From: Salipiger sp. H15
GTDB taxonomy: Bacteria > Pseudomonadota > Alphaproteobacteria > Rhodobacterales > Rhodobacteraceae
Assembly: GCF_040409955.1 (NCBI RefSeq)
Contig: NZ_CP123385.1
Span: forward strand, 1,409,501-1,473,500
Length of the DNA stretch: 64,000 nt
Direction: 5' to 3'
Numbering within the stretch: position 1 is the stretch's first letter; each line of letters opens with the position of its first letter. Positions 40,238 through 48,727 of this stretch are shown here, one piece after another. The translations under genes and the position numbers were made by a program. The notes beneath the pieces were generated by a model that saw only the letters and a list, made by a program, of their open reading frames with translations, did no database searches and was not told where the DNA came from.

Positions 40238-41539
40238 ATGCGTATCAAGGTTCTGGCACATCCCGTTCTTCTGGCACTGGGCACGGCGCTCGGCACGGCG
40301 CTGATCGCCGGCGAGGCCGCGGCGCAGCGGATCGAGACGATCAGCACTCCGGCGGAACTGCCGCCCGCCAGCTACAGCGGGCCGCAATACGTCGACAGCC
40401 GCGGCTGCGTCTTCGTCCGCGCGGGCTTCGGCGACGCGGTGGTCTGGGTGCCGCGGGTCAGCCGGGCCGGCGAGCCGGTCTGCGGCTACGCGCCGAGCCT
40501 CGCGGGCCAGAGCCGCACCGCGACACCCCCCGCCCCGGCCGCCACCCCCGCCGAGACGCCGGCCCCGGCGCCGAGCCCGAAACCGGCCCCCGCGCCGACC
40601 ACCGCGCGCGCCACCCCGGCCCCTGTTCCCGCCCCGGCCCCCGCTCCCGCGCGCGCGTCGGGACAGCCGATGACCACCGTCGCCTCGAAACCCGCGACCG
40701 TGGTCAAGGCCCCGGCCTCGAAGCCGCCCGCGGCCCCGGCGCCGCGCGTCGTCGCCGCGGTTCCCGCGACGAAAGCCGCACCGGCCCCGGTCCAGCCCGC
40801 CCAGCCCGCCCGGGGGCTCGTCGGCGGCGCCTGCGCGCCCGGCTTCAGCGGCGAGATCGTCAGCAACGGCCGCACCGTGCGCTGCGGCCCGCAGACTGAG
40901 CCCTACGCCACCGAGGTGCGCCGCGGTGAGGCCCCGGCCAAGGGCAAGAACGTCTACATCTACAACGGCGACGGTACCGGCAGCTGGCAGGACGGCAAGC
41001 TGCTCGTGCCCGGCAGCACGCGCATCCTGCCGCGCCACGTCTACGAGGAAGGCCCGGCCGAGCGCACCGTGATCCCCGCCGGCTACCGCCCGGCCTGGGA
41101 GGATGACCGGCTGAACCCGCACCGCGCGCTGCAGACGGTCAAGGGCTACTACGACAGCCAGCGCGTCTGGACCCACGACGTGCCGCGCGCCTCGACCGCC
41201 GGGACCGTGGTCACGGCGCAGGCGCCGCGGGTGCGCTTCGAGGGCGATCCGGCGCTCCGGCCCGCCCAGTCGACGGTGCAGTCCGGCACTCTGATCGCCG
41301 CCGCGTCGGACAGCGCCGACACGCCGCGCTTCATCCAGATCGGCGCCTTCAGTAGCGTCGAGAAGGCCGAGGCCGCGACCCGCCGCCTGCGCGCCGCCGG
41401 GCTGCCGGTGCAGCAGCTCGCGCGCAGCTCGGACGGGCTGCGCCTCCTGCGCGTCGGCCCCTACGAGGAGGACCGCGCCGCCGAGCGGGCGCTCGCCAGG
41501 GTCCGCGCCACCGGCTACCGCGAGGCCGAGCTGCGCTGA
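40238..41539 (+). CDS. Exported SPOR-domain protein with Pro/Ala-rich linker
   Basis: A 433-residue protein: signal peptide (about 1-29, ending AAA), a short N-terminal domain with SYSGPQYVDSRGCVFVRAGF (about 45-64), a long Pro/Ala-rich linker (about 90-200), a middle domain (about 205-340) with a CAPGFSGEI motif, and a C-terminal SPOR domain (about 362-433: FIQIGAFSSVEKAEAATRRL, LRVGPY). SPOR domains bind denuded septal peptidoglycan, so a cell-division or wall role is likely. An ATG at 40208 would put 10 residues before the signal peptide and is less likely. Confidence 0.85.
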   Translation: MRIKVLAHPVLLALGTALGTALIAGEAAAQRIETISTPAELPPASYSGPQYVDSRGCVFVRAGFGDAVVWVPRVSRAGEPVCGYAPSLAGQSRTATPPAPAATPAETPAPAPSPKPAPAPTTARATPAPVPAPAPAPARASGQPMTTVASKPATVVKAPASKPPAAPAPRVVAAVPATKAAPAPVQPAQPARGLVGGACAPGFSGEIVSNGRTVRCGPQTEPYATEVRRGEAPAKGKNVYIYNGDGTGSWQDGKLLVPGSTRILPRHVYEEGPAERTVIPAGYRPAWEDDRLNPHRALQTVKGYYDSQRVWTHDVPRASTAGTVVTAQAPRVRFEGDPALRPAQSTVQSGTLIAAASDSADTPRFIQIGAFSSVEKAEAATRRLRAAGLPVQQLARSSDGLRLLRVGPYEEDRAAERALARVRATGYREAELR

Positions 41540-41548
41540 ACGCGCGCG

Positions 41549-41610
41549 TCTTCTTCTCTTTGAAAATACGCCGGGGGAGTCCGCGTCAGCGGACGGGGGC
41601 GGAGCCCCCC
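41549..41610 (-). repeat. GC-rich intergenic repeat, copy 2 (reverse orientation)
   Basis: TTCTTCTCTTTGAAAATAC is followed by CCGGGGG, a perfect GTCCGC/GCGGAC hairpin (41579-41584 with 41589-41594) and a GGGGGC/GCCCCC hairpin (41595-41600 with 41604-41609). Read on the - strand it parallels the element at 28124-28171: GC hairpin, CCCCCGG, then an AT-rich tail. It lies between the ends of two convergent genes and probably acts as their terminator. Confidence 0.55.
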
Positions 41611-41631
41611 TTCCCGCAGGCAGGCCGCGCC

Positions 41632-42657
41632 TCAGCCGCCGCAGATGCCCTGCAGCCGGACCCAGTCCGCGTCGCCCAGCACCTGCACGCTGCCCTCGGC
41701 GGCGCGCGGGTCGCCCTCGACCAGCGGCAGCACCGACTCGCCGGTGATGTCGCGCGCATAGGCATAGGGCGAGCTGCGCAGCTCGATCTTCGCGAAGCCC
41801 TCGAGCAGCGCCGCGTTGGGCACCGGCACCTGCGGCCGGGTCAGCAGCGTCTCGGCGTAGCTCTCCAGCGTGCCGCGTGGCAGCGTGCCGGTGGTCAGCA
41901 GCCGCAGGCTCGACCAGAGCCCGGCATGGCGCAGCAGGTCCCCGAGCGGGTCCGACTGGCGGGCGCGGAGCGATTCCGCGAGGATGTAGCCCGCCGCCAC
42001 GTCCGGATCCTCGTAATCCTCGAGCAGGTCCTTGCTGATCAGGATCACCCCGCCGGGCAGGTGCGCGGTGTCGCGCACCCCGTCGCGCAGCACCACGAGA
42101 TCGCCGCGGCGCGACTCCCCGAGCACCCGCGCCGCCAGCAGGCGCAGCGGGCGCGAGGCCTCGTCCGTGCTGCAGGGGCGGCCGGAGACGCGGCTGATCT
42201 GCCCGAGCAGCGCCTGCCCGATCTCGACCCGCTTGGCGCGCGGCACCACGCGCTCGGCATGGTCGAGCAGGGCGGGCGGCAGCCAGAAGAGCGCGCCCGC
42301 GACGAAGAGCCCGGCGATGCCGATGACCATGCGCAGGCGCAGCTTGCCGGGCTTCGGGCGTCGGCGCTCGATGTCGCGCAGCACGCGGTCGATGGCGTCG
42401 ATCATCGTGCCCTCGTCCTCGGCCAGTTCGATCGTCTCGCCGGGATCGCCGTCGGGGTGGTAGAGCGCCGGGGTGCGGCCCTTGTTGGCGCGCACCACCG
42501 CGGCCATGGACCAGTGCGACAGCGCCCGGCCGGAGATGTCCGAGACGGTCAGCGTCGCGTCGCCCATCGACAGGATCACCTCGCGCCGCTGAGCCTCGGG
42601 CTCGGGCCGCCAGAGCGCGGTGGCTTCGAGGCGCTGGTACTCCTTGAGGGCTGTCAT
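41632..42657 (-). CDS. Degenerate M48-peptidase-like membrane protein
   Basis: A 341-residue protein. Residues 1-100 are a soluble cytoplasmic part (GRALSHWSMAAVVRANKG, HPDGDPGETIELAEDEGTMID) resembling the N-terminal half of some M48-like proteins. One span lies at about 112-132. The periplasmic domain contains AHLPGGVILISKDLLEDYEDPDVAAGYILAE, laid out like the M48 metallopeptidase core, but at the zinc position where HExxH is expected it reads AESLRAR, so no zinc site remains. The start at 42657 is the first ATG after a tandem-repeat stretch that is not protein-like. Function unknown. Confidence 0.7.
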   Translation of the reverse strand: MTALKEYQRLEATALWRPEPEAQRREVILSMGDATLTVSDISGRALSHWSMAAVVRANKGRTPALYHPDGDPGETIELAEDEGTMIDAIDRVLRDIERRRPKPGKLRLRMVIGIAGLFVAGALFWLPPALLDHAERVVPRAKRVEIGQALLGQISRVSGRPCSTDEASRPLRLLAARVLGESRRGDLVVLRDGVRDTAHLPGGVILISKDLLEDYEDPDVAAGYILAESLRARQSDPLGDLLRHAGLWSSLRLLTTGTLPRGTLESYAETLLTRPQVPVPNAALLEGFAKIELRSSPYAYARDITGESVLPLVEGDPRAAEGSVQVLGDADWVRLQGICGG

Positions 42658-42666
42658 GCGTGCGCT

Positions 42667-42730
42667 GTTCTCGGGGCGTTCTTGGGGGCGTGTCTTGACG
42701 CGGTTCTCGGGAGGCGTTCTTGGGCGCGTT
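42667..42730. repeat. Imperfect tandem duplication upstream of the M48-like gene
   Basis: Two units of about 36-38 bases: GTTCTCGGG at 42667-42675 and 42703-42711, and GCGTTCTTGGG at 42676-42686 and 42714-42724. They lie just before the start of the - strand gene at 42657, in its 5' region. Simple slippage of a G/T-rich sequence is the likely origin. Confidence 0.6.
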
Positions 42731-42917
42731 TCGGGGCCGGACGGCGGTCTGCTCTGCCTTTGTTCGCTCCTGATTAGCAAGCCCGCCGCCTAGGAGCAAT
42801 CGCTGCCGCGCAGACCGGGGGCCGCGACGCTCCGCCGCCCGGTCACGGTTGCGAAAAAGACGCGGGTTCAGGGGGCTGCGGGCTTGCGGTGCGCCGGGCC
42901 GCGGCTAGGCTCGCGGC

Positions 42918-43565
42918 ATGATCATCTCGCCCGGCCGCGGCTACATCTTCGTGCACATCCCCAAGACCGGGGGCACCGCGCTGGCGCGGGCGCTCGAGGC
43001 GCGCGCACGGCGCGACGACATCCTGATCGGCGACACGCCGAAGGCGCTGAAGCGCAAGGCGCGGCTGCGGGCTCTGACGCCGCGCGGCCGGCTCTGGAAA
43101 CACGCGACGCTCGCCGACATAGACGGGGTCCTGACGCCGGGAGAGATCGCCGCGATGCGCCGCGTGGCGCTGGTGCGCAACCCGTGGGACCGGATGGTGA
43201 GCTACTACCACTGGCTCCGCGCGCAGGGCTTCGCGCACCCGGCGGTAACGCTGGCGCAGGGGCTGGGCTTCGACGAGTTCCTGCTGCACCCGCAGACCAC
43301 GGCGACGCTGCGCGCCTGGCCCGCGGCGCGCTACCTGCGTGACGTGACGGGGGCGGACCGGGGCGACATCTGGCTGCGGCTCGAGCACCTGCAAGAGGAC
43401 CTTGCGGCATTCGAGGCGCATCTCGGCTTTGCCGTAGAGATGGGGCGCGAGAATGCCTCCGAGCGGCTGCGCGACTACCGCGGCTACTACACGGAGGCGA
43501 CCGCAAGCCACATCGCCGACGCCTGCGCCGAGGACATTGCGCGCTTCGGCTACCGCTTCGGATGA
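42918..43565 (+). CDS. Sulfotransferase family 2-like protein
   Basis: A 215-residue sulfotransferase. The 5'-phosphosulfate loop HIPKTGGTALARAL (about 13-26) and the 3'-phosphate motif LVRNPWDRMVSYYHW (about 85-99) bind the PAPS cofactor, and RLEHLQEDL near 155 and NASERLRDYRGYYTEA near 178 follow the Sulfotransfer_2 pattern. Such bacterial enzymes sulfate polysaccharides or small molecules; the acceptor is unknown. Divergent from the M48-like gene. Confidence 0.88.
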   Translation: MIISPGRGYIFVHIPKTGGTALARALEARARRDDILIGDTPKALKRKARLRALTPRGRLWKHATLADIDGVLTPGEIAAMRRVALVRNPWDRMVSYYHWLRAQGFAHPAVTLAQGLGFDEFLLHPQTTATLRAWPAARYLRDVTGADRGDIWLRLEHLQEDLAAFEAHLGFAVEMGRENASERLRDYRGYYTEATASHIADACAEDIARFGYRFG

Positions 43566-43887
43566 GCCCGCCGTTGCGCGTCCGGGGGCGCGTCCGGGTC
43601 CCGGGTGCACGTTTGGAAAATTATGTCGGGTTAACGACAATTAAGAATTTCGTTAACCAATTTTTAAGGGATTAACGATTTGACTATAGGCACGGTGCAG
43701 CTTCGTCTTACTCGCACCGTGCCGGGGGGCGAACCGCTCCGATGATCGTTTCCGTTTTCTGTATGCTGGCAAGCATTTGATCGCGGTTCGGGTACTCCCC
43801 CCGGCTCTTTTCCCACCTCTCCCCGGATGATGCCCTGCCTCCAAGGCGCAAGCGCGCTGTCTTCTGCGCGTGCAGGATTAAGATTCC
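43566..43887 (+). promoter_or_regulatory. AT-rich gap with TTAA array and hairpin, possible small RNA
   Basis: A gap between two convergent genes, so no promoter is expected, yet 43610-43690 is strikingly AT-rich. TTAA occurs at 43631, 43641, 43653, 43664 and 43672; the pair at 43653 and 43664 has exactly seven bases between (TTAACC-N5-TTAA type), as in the CtrA consensus. GACTATAG follows at 43682, then a perfect 9-bp inverted repeat (43690-43698 with 43714-43722) and a 12-codon frame MIVSVFCMLASI (from 43742). A rightward small RNA or leader transcript is possible. Confidence 0.4.
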
Positions 43888-44511
43888 TTACCGGACCGGG
43901 TCGAGAAGCGCGTTGGGCAGATGGCAATCCTTGACCACGTCCTGGCCGCAGGGAACCGGCTCCAGCGCCTTCGACAGGCAGAGCCGCGCCTCCTGGATCC
44001 GTCCCGCCTCGCAGGTGATGGTCAGCATGTCCGGCTCCCAGCCGGGATTGGCCTGCAGGAACGCCTCCTCGACCAGTTTCGCGGGCAGGGTGACCGGATC
44101 GTCGAGCCGGCGCAGCGCCTCGGGGCGGTTGACGGCGGCAAAAGCGCGGCGGGCGAGGGCGAAATAGTCCCGCGCCGAAAGCCCGGCGCAGACGCCGTGC
44201 TTCTTCCACTGGTACCAGGCCGCGCCCTGCGTGCCCATGATGTCGGCCATGGCGGCGGTCTCGGCGCGGCTCGGCGGCCGGGCGGTGGTGGCGCAGTAGG
44301 ACGGGTAGCCGCGCGTGTTCTGCGGCCAGAGCCCGTGCAGCACCCAGCCGAGCGCCCGGTCGCATTGCGGCGAGTGGCGCGCCTCGCCCTCCAGCGCGCA
44401 CCAGGTCGGCGACCAGCTCAGCGACAGCACGTAATAGTCGAACTCCCCGGCCTGCTCACCCTCGGCACGGGCAAGCGTTGCGGTGAGCAGCAGGATCAGC
44501 AGCGCACGCAT
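43888..44511 (-). CDS. Ribonuclease T2-family protein
   Basis: A 207-residue exported endoribonuclease. A signal peptide (about 1-16) precedes the two catalytic segments: WVLHGLWPQ (about residue 56, His in HGLWP) and WKKHGVC (about residue 102, with the second histidine). Paired cysteines (about 38, 50, 73, 107) fit the disulfide pattern of the family. It cleaves single-stranded RNA via a 2',3'-cyclic phosphate in the periplasm, probably for nutrient scavenging. It could supply nucleosides to the salvage operons in this window. Confidence 0.92.
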   Translation of the reverse strand: MRALLILLLTATLARAEGEQAGEFDYYVLSLSWSPTWCALEGEARHSPQCDRALGWVLHGLWPQNTRGYPSYCATTARPPSRAETAAMADIMGTQGAAWYQWKKHGVCAGLSARDYFALARRAFAAVNRPEALRRLDDPVTLPAKLVEEAFLQANPGWEPDMLTITCEAGRIQEARLCLSKALEPVPCGQDVVKDCHLPNALLDPVR

Positions 44512-44540
44512 TTTCTCTTTCCTCTTGGGTTCCGCGCGAC

Positions 44541-44653
44541 TATATAGGCCCGAAGTTCCCCGACAACGGTAACCCGTCCTGGAGAAGTAATCCGGGACCT
44601 CCCGAGGCCAGAGCCTTGGGGGAGGGGAGAAGATTTACGTAAGGAGATGACCC
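44541..44653 (+). promoter_or_regulatory. Promoter and leader of the TrcR gene
   Basis: A TATATAG -10 box (44541-44547) begins a leader of about 100 bases. A GC hairpin (CCTCCCGAGGC near 44597 with CCTTGGGGGAGG) and a strong TAAGGAG ribosome site just before the start at 44654 are visible. No clear -35 box. Confidence 0.5.
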
Positions 44654-45433
44654 ATGGCAAAACTGCTGCATCCCAAGGCGACCGCTGTCTGGCTCGTCGA
44701 CAACACCACCCTCACCTTCAAGCAGATTGCCGACTTCACCGGCATGCACGAGCTGGAAATCCAGGGCATCGCCGACGGTGACGTGGCCGGCGGCGTGAAG
44801 GGCTTCGACCCGGTCGCCAACAACCAGATCGAGCAGTCGGAAATCGACAAGGCCGAGAAGAACCCGCTCGCCAAGCTCAAGCTGAAGTACAACCCGGCCG
44901 CCGTCGACGAGGACAAGCGCCGTGGCCCGCGCTATACCCCGCTGTCGAAGCGCCAGGACCGTCCGAACGCGATCCTGTGGCTGGTGAAGTTCCATCCCGA
45001 GCTGTCCGACGGCCAGATCTCGAAGCTGGTGGGCACCACCAAGCCGACGATCCAGTCGATCCGCGAGCGCACCCACTGGAACATCCAGAACATGCAGCCG
45101 ATCGACCCGGTCGCGCTTGGCCTCTGCCGCCAGTCGGAGCTCGATGCCGCCGTCGCCAAGGCCGCGAAGAGCCGCGCCGAGGTGATGACCGACGACGAGC
45201 GCCGCAAGCTGGTGTCGACCGAGCAGAGCCTCGGCATGGACAGCCACGAGCCGCGCCTGCCGACCGCGATCGAGGGTCTCGAGACCTTCTCGCTCTCCGA
45301 CCCGCGCGGCGAGGACGACGAGGAGGACACCCGCGGCCCGAGCGACTTCTCGGATGCCGACAGCTTCTTCAACCTGCCGTCCGGCGGTCACGACGATGAC
45401 GAGGACGAGGACGACGACGATCCCCGCCGCTGA
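44654..45433 (+). CDS. trcR: Cell-cycle transcriptional regulator TrcR (DUF1013)
   Basis: A 259-residue cytoplasmic protein of the DUF1013/TrcR family found in alpha-proteobacteria. Two helix-turn-helix-like modules can be seen: KATAVWLVDNTTLTFKQIADFTGMH (about 8-32) and NAILWLVKFHPELSDGQISKLVGTTKPTIQSIRERTHW (about 107-144), joined by a charged linker. The last 50 residues are very acidic (EDDEEDTRGPSDFSD, DDDEDEDDDD). Family members are linked to cell-cycle gene control. It has its own promoter and ends at a classical terminator. Confidence 0.9.
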   Translation: MAKLLHPKATAVWLVDNTTLTFKQIADFTGMHELEIQGIADGDVAGGVKGFDPVANNQIEQSEIDKAEKNPLAKLKLKYNPAAVDEDKRRGPRYTPLSKRQDRPNAILWLVKFHPELSDGQISKLVGTTKPTIQSIRERTHWNIQNMQPIDPVALGLCRQSELDAAVAKAAKSRAEVMTDDERRKLVSTEQSLGMDSHEPRLPTAIEGLETFSLSDPRGEDDEEDTRGPSDFSDADSFFNLPSGGHDDDEDEDDDDPRR

Positions 45434-45456
45434 GGCGCCTTTCGTCACGCCATTGC

Positions 45457-45488
45457 AAGGCCCGTCGCACCCGCGGCGGGCCTTTTTT
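45457..45488 (+). terminator. Rho-independent terminator after trcR
   Basis: A 12-bp stem with one G-U pair (45457-45468 with 45473-45484), an ACCC loop and a run of six T (45483-45488), 24 bases after the stop. Confidence 0.92.
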
Positions 45489-45632
45489 CTTGGCGCTCGG
45501 GACACAGCGCGCGTGCCCTCACGTCGCGGTGTGCGGGCCCCGATTGACGGGTTTCGCGGAACCGCGTATCGCCGCCGGGATGCACCCGGAGGCGGTGCAG
45601 CGTGTCGCCCGCCGCGTGGCCATTAGAGGCAA

Positions 45633-46613
45633 ATGAGCGGGCCCCTTTGGACAGATTGCAAGATGCTGGGAACGTCTTTTCCCTGTGGTGATCCGGCTGC
45701 CGAACGTCGTGCGGGCTTTGCCGAAACCATGGCTCATCTCGGCGACTACGCCGGCGCCATCGAGGCGCTGCGCGGCGCCATGGAGCTCGTGCCCGGCTGG
45801 GCCGCGGGCTGGTTCCGCCTGGGCGAGTATTACGAGACCGCCGGCGAGACCGAGGCGGCCGCCGAGGCCTGGGACCGCGCCGTGGCCGCCGATCCGCGCG
45901 ATCCGCTGGGCGCCGGCCTGCGCCGCGACCTGCTGCGCGGCGTGCCGGTGGCCGAGAGCATGCCGCCGGCCTTCGTCGAGCTGCTCTTCGACCAGTACGC
46001 GCCGCGGTTCGAGCGCTCGCTGGTCGGGAAGCTGGGCTATCGCGGCCCGGCGCTGCTGCTCGAGGCGCTGCGCGGGCAGGGCTTCGAGCGCGCCGCGAAC
46101 GCGCTCGACCTCGGCTGCGGCACGGGGCTGATGGGCGAGGTGCTGCGGCCCTTCTGCGACAGGCTCGAGGGCTATGACATCTCGGCCGGGATGCTGGGAG
46201 AGGCGGCGGCCAAGGGGGTCTACGACGCGCTCGAAAAGCGCGACATCGGGGTGATGGCGCCGATCCTGCCGCGCTACGACCTGATCGTCGCGGCGGATGT
46301 GTTCATCTATCTCGGCGCGCTCGAGCGGGTGATCGGCTGGTGCGCCGGCGCGCTGGCGCCCGGCGGGCGCCTCGCCTTCACGCTGGAACTGGGCGAGGCC
46401 CCGGTGCAGCTGCGCGAGAGCCGCCGCTTCGCGCATTCGCGGGACTACGTGCAGGGTCTGCTGGATGAGGCCGGCTTCGGCTCCAGCCAGCTGACCGAAT
46501 GCGTGCTGCGGCAGGACCGGGGCGAAGATGTCGCCGCCCTGCTGGTCACCGCGCAGGCGCAGGTGCGCGTGCTCGACCGCGAGGGGGACGGCGAGACCGA
46601 GGTCCTCGCCTGA
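45633..46613 (+). CDS. TPR-containing SAM-dependent methyltransferase
   Basis: A 326-residue protein with an N-terminal region of two tetratricopeptide-like helical pairs (FAETMAHLGDYAGAIEALRGAME, about 29-51, and WFRLGEYYETAGETEAAAEAWDRA, about 60-83) followed by a class I methyltransferase domain: NALDLGCGTGLMGEVL (motif I, about 156-171), YDLIVAADVFIYLG (motif II-like, about 213-226) and a C-terminal cap. It belongs to the contactin/YfcB-like Methyltransf_12 type. Methyl acceptor unknown. A second in-frame ATG at 45663 is an alternative start. Confidence 0.85.
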   Translation: MSGPLWTDCKMLGTSFPCGDPAAERRAGFAETMAHLGDYAGAIEALRGAMELVPGWAAGWFRLGEYYETAGETEAAAEAWDRAVAADPRDPLGAGLRRDLLRGVPVAESMPPAFVELLFDQYAPRFERSLVGKLGYRGPALLLEALRGQGFERAANALDLGCGTGLMGEVLRPFCDRLEGYDISAGMLGEAAAKGVYDALEKRDIGVMAPILPRYDLIVAADVFIYLGALERVIGWCAGALAPGGRLAFTLELGEAPVQLRESRRFAHSRDYVQGLLDEAGFGSSQLTECVLRQDRGEDVAALLVTAQAQVRVLDREGDGETEVLA

Positions 46614-46623
46614 CGAAATAAGT

Positions 46624-46652
46624 CCGGGTGCGGCCCTTTTGGGCCGCCCCGG
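46624..46652. terminator. Terminator between convergent genes
   Basis: A 12-bp stem (46624-46636 with 46641-46652, one bulged T at 46629) with a TTTT loop, between the methyltransferase stop and the leftward outer-membrane gene. Confidence 0.75.
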
Positions 46653-46661
46653 ATCATGGGC

Positions 46662-47606
46662 TCAGAAGCCGAAGCTGAGGTTGAGGCGCAGCGCGCTCTC
46701 GCCGTCGAAGTTCGACGCGGCCTCGAGCCGTCCGCCCAGCCCGTGCCCGTCCGCCGCGCCGTAGTCGAGGCCGAGCGCCAGCTGGTCCCCGTCGAGGTAA
46801 TCGCTCGCCGAGAGCTTGCTGCTGCCGGTGTCGGTGACGTAGGTCAGCCCGTCCTGGTCGCCGCCGAAGACGGTATAGGCCGCATAGGGGCGCAGGATGC
46901 CGCCCACCGCGCGCATCGGCGCGCCGAGCTCGGCCCGCCAGGCGGTGGAGTAGGTGACGCGGCTCTGCACCTCGCCGCCCTTGCGCACGAGGTCGTAATC
47001 CGCCGTCGCGTGGCGGAGCACGTCGCCGCTGATCGCGAAGTCGATGCCGGTGCCCGGGGCCTCGCCTTCCGTCAGCATGGTCTCGCCGCGCAGGCTGAGC
47101 CCGAGGATGCGGCCATCGTGATCGCTGCTGCCGCTGGCCCAGGCGGGGCTCGAGAGCTTGTTGTGGGTGCGGCCCATGAAGAGCGCGCCGCCATAGCTGA
47201 CGCCGTTGGATTCGCCCTCGTAGCCGGTGCCGAGGAAATAGGAGCGGATGCGCGCCTCATGCACGTCGTCGTCAAGCTCCGAGACGCCCTGCCCATAGCC
47301 CGCGAAGGCCGATAGTCCATTGCTCCAGCCCCAGCCGAAGACCAGCCCGCGGCTGTTGTACTCCGCGTCCTGTGCCCCCGAGGGCGCGGCGTTGCCGCCC
47401 GCGGCGTAACCGCCGAGGAAGAAGCCATCCTGACGGCTGGAAAGCGCGGTGTGGCCGATGCCGAAGCCGATCTCGCGCGAGAGCAGGTCGGTCTGCGACA
47501 GCGGCGCGGGGTCGAGCGCGGGAACGGAAGCCTCCTGCGCCGCGACGGCGCAGGGCGCGAGAAGCGCGAGGACGGCAAGACGGGGGAGCGAGGAAAGACG
47601 GGTCAT
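46662..47606 (-). CDS. Outer-membrane beta-barrel protein, autotransporter-barrel-like
   Basis: A 314-residue exported protein with a signal peptide (about 1-22, ending VAA) and a body made of alternating hydrophobic and polar residues with many Gly and Tyr, typical of a barrel: GLVFGWGWSNGLSAFAGYGQG, ALFMGRTH, RPYAAYTVFGGDQDG. It ends LRLNLSFGF; a C-terminal phenylalanine is the usual BAM insertion signal. The domain resembles the barrel of autotransporters without a passenger. Function unknown. Confidence 0.8.
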   Translation of the reverse strand: MTRLSSLPRLAVLALLAPCAVAAQEASVPALDPAPLSQTDLLSREIGFGIGHTALSSRQDGFFLGGYAAGGNAAPSGAQDAEYNSRGLVFGWGWSNGLSAFAGYGQGVSELDDDVHEARIRSYFLGTGYEGESNGVSYGGALFMGRTHNKLSSPAWASGSSDHDGRILGLSLRGETMLTEGEAPGTGIDFAISGDVLRHATADYDLVRKGGEVQSRVTYSTAWRAELGAPMRAVGGILRPYAAYTVFGGDQDGLTYVTDTGSSKLSASDYLDGDQLALGLDYGAADGHGLGGRLEAASNFDGESALRLNLSFGF

Positions 47607-47684
47607 GCGTTGCCTTTAGCTCCACTCTTCAGCGCCGCACAGATGAGCGGCCATCACAGACGCGTGGCTCGGCGTGAAGTCGCC

Positions 47685-48278
47685 TCAGAGCTTGCGGCGC
47701 GCGTTGAGCGCCGCGGTGATCGTGCCGTCGTCGAGGTAGTCGAGCTCGCCGCCGATCGGCACGCCCTGCGCCAGCGAGCTGAGCGTCACCCGCGTCTCGA
47801 GCTGGTCGGCGATGTAGTGCGCCGTGGTCTGCCCGTCGACCGTGGCATTGAGCGCTAGGATCACCTCGGTGATGCCCTCGCTTTCCACCCGCGCGACAAG
47901 CTGCGGGATGCGCAGCTCCTCGGGGCCGATCCGGTCGAGCGCCGAGAGCGTGCCGCCCAGCACGTGATAGCGCCCCTTGAAGCTGCCGCCACGTTCCATC
48001 GCCCAGAGATCGCCCACGTCCTCGACCACGCAGAGCTGGCCGTTGGCGCGGCGCTCGTCGGCGCAGATCGGGCAGATCTCTGAGGTGCCGACATTGCCGC
48101 AGTTGTAGCACTCGCGCGCCGAGGCGGCGACGCGGGACATCAGCTCGGCCAGCGGCGCGAGCTGCAGCTCGCGCTTGCGGATGAGGTGCAGCACGGTGCG
48201 CCGCGCGGAACGCGGGCCGAGCCCGGGCAGGCGGGCCATCATCTCGATCAGCGCGTCGATCTCGCTGCGCTCGGGCAT
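47685..48278 (-). CDS. recR: Recombination mediator protein RecR
   Basis: A 197-residue RecR that works with RecO (and RecF) to load RecA on SSB-coated DNA. The helix-hairpin-helix [17 protein letters not shown] (about 17-33), the four-cysteine zinc finger [16 protein letters not shown] (about 57-72) and the TOPRIM core with [18 protein letters not shown] (about 138-155) are intact. It is downstream of ybaB and dnaX on the same strand, the usual bacterial order. Confidence 0.96.
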   Translation of the reverse strand: MPERSEIDALIEMMARLPGLGPRSARRTVLHLIRKRELQLAPLAELMSRVAASARECYNCGNVGTSEICPICADERRANGQLCVVEDVGDLWAMERGGSFKGRYHVLGGTLSALDRIGPEELRIPQLVARVESEGITEVILALNATVDGQTTAHYIADQLETRVTLSSLAQGVPIGGELDYLDDGTITAALNARRKL

Positions 48279-48382
48279 GGTGAGGTGACCTTTCGGGCCG
48301 CAGACCCGGACCTGACGGACGCCGCAGAGCGCCCGGGGCGCTCCGCTCTGTCCGGCCGGATGCCGTGCCTGCGGCAGGCGTC

Positions 48383-48727
48383 TTAGAACGGCATCTTCAT
48401 GTCGGCGGGAAGGCCAAGCTCTTCAGTGAGCTTGCGCATCTCTTCCTCGGCGCGGTCCTGCGCCTTGGACTGCGCGTCCTTGATCGCCGCGAGGATCAGG
48501 TCCTCGACCACTTCCTTGTCGTCGCTGTTGAAGATCGACGGGTCGATGTCGAGCCCCTTGAGTTCGCCCTTGGCCGTGGCCGTCGCCTTGACGAGGCCAG
48601 CGCCGGACTCGCCGGTGACCATGGTCGTGTGCAGACCTTCCTGCAGCGCGGCCATCTTGCCCTGCATCTCCTGTGCGGCCTTCATCATCTTGGCCATGTC
48701 GCCAAGTCCGCCCAATCCCTTGAACAT
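48383..48727 (-). CDS. ybaB: YbaB/EbfC-family nucleoid-associated protein
   Basis: A 114-residue DNA-binding dimer. The N-terminal [32 protein letters not shown] is the canonical family start. The middle [26 protein letters not shown] and the C-terminal helix are also typical. The in-frame extension upstream of 48727 is not protein-like. It lies between dnaX and recR, as in most bacteria. Confidence 0.95.
   Translation of the reverse strand: MFKGLGGLGDMAKMMKAAQEMQGKMAALQEGLHTTMVTGESGAGLVKATATAKGELKGLDIDPSIFNSDDKEVVEDLILAAIKDAQSKAQDRAEEEMRKLTEELGLPADMKMPF

Noticed and set aside
40184..42799. An 871-codon open frame on the - strand over the SPOR and M48-like genes
   Set aside because: Its sequence is Arg/Ala low-complexity and it crosses two genes with better evidence.
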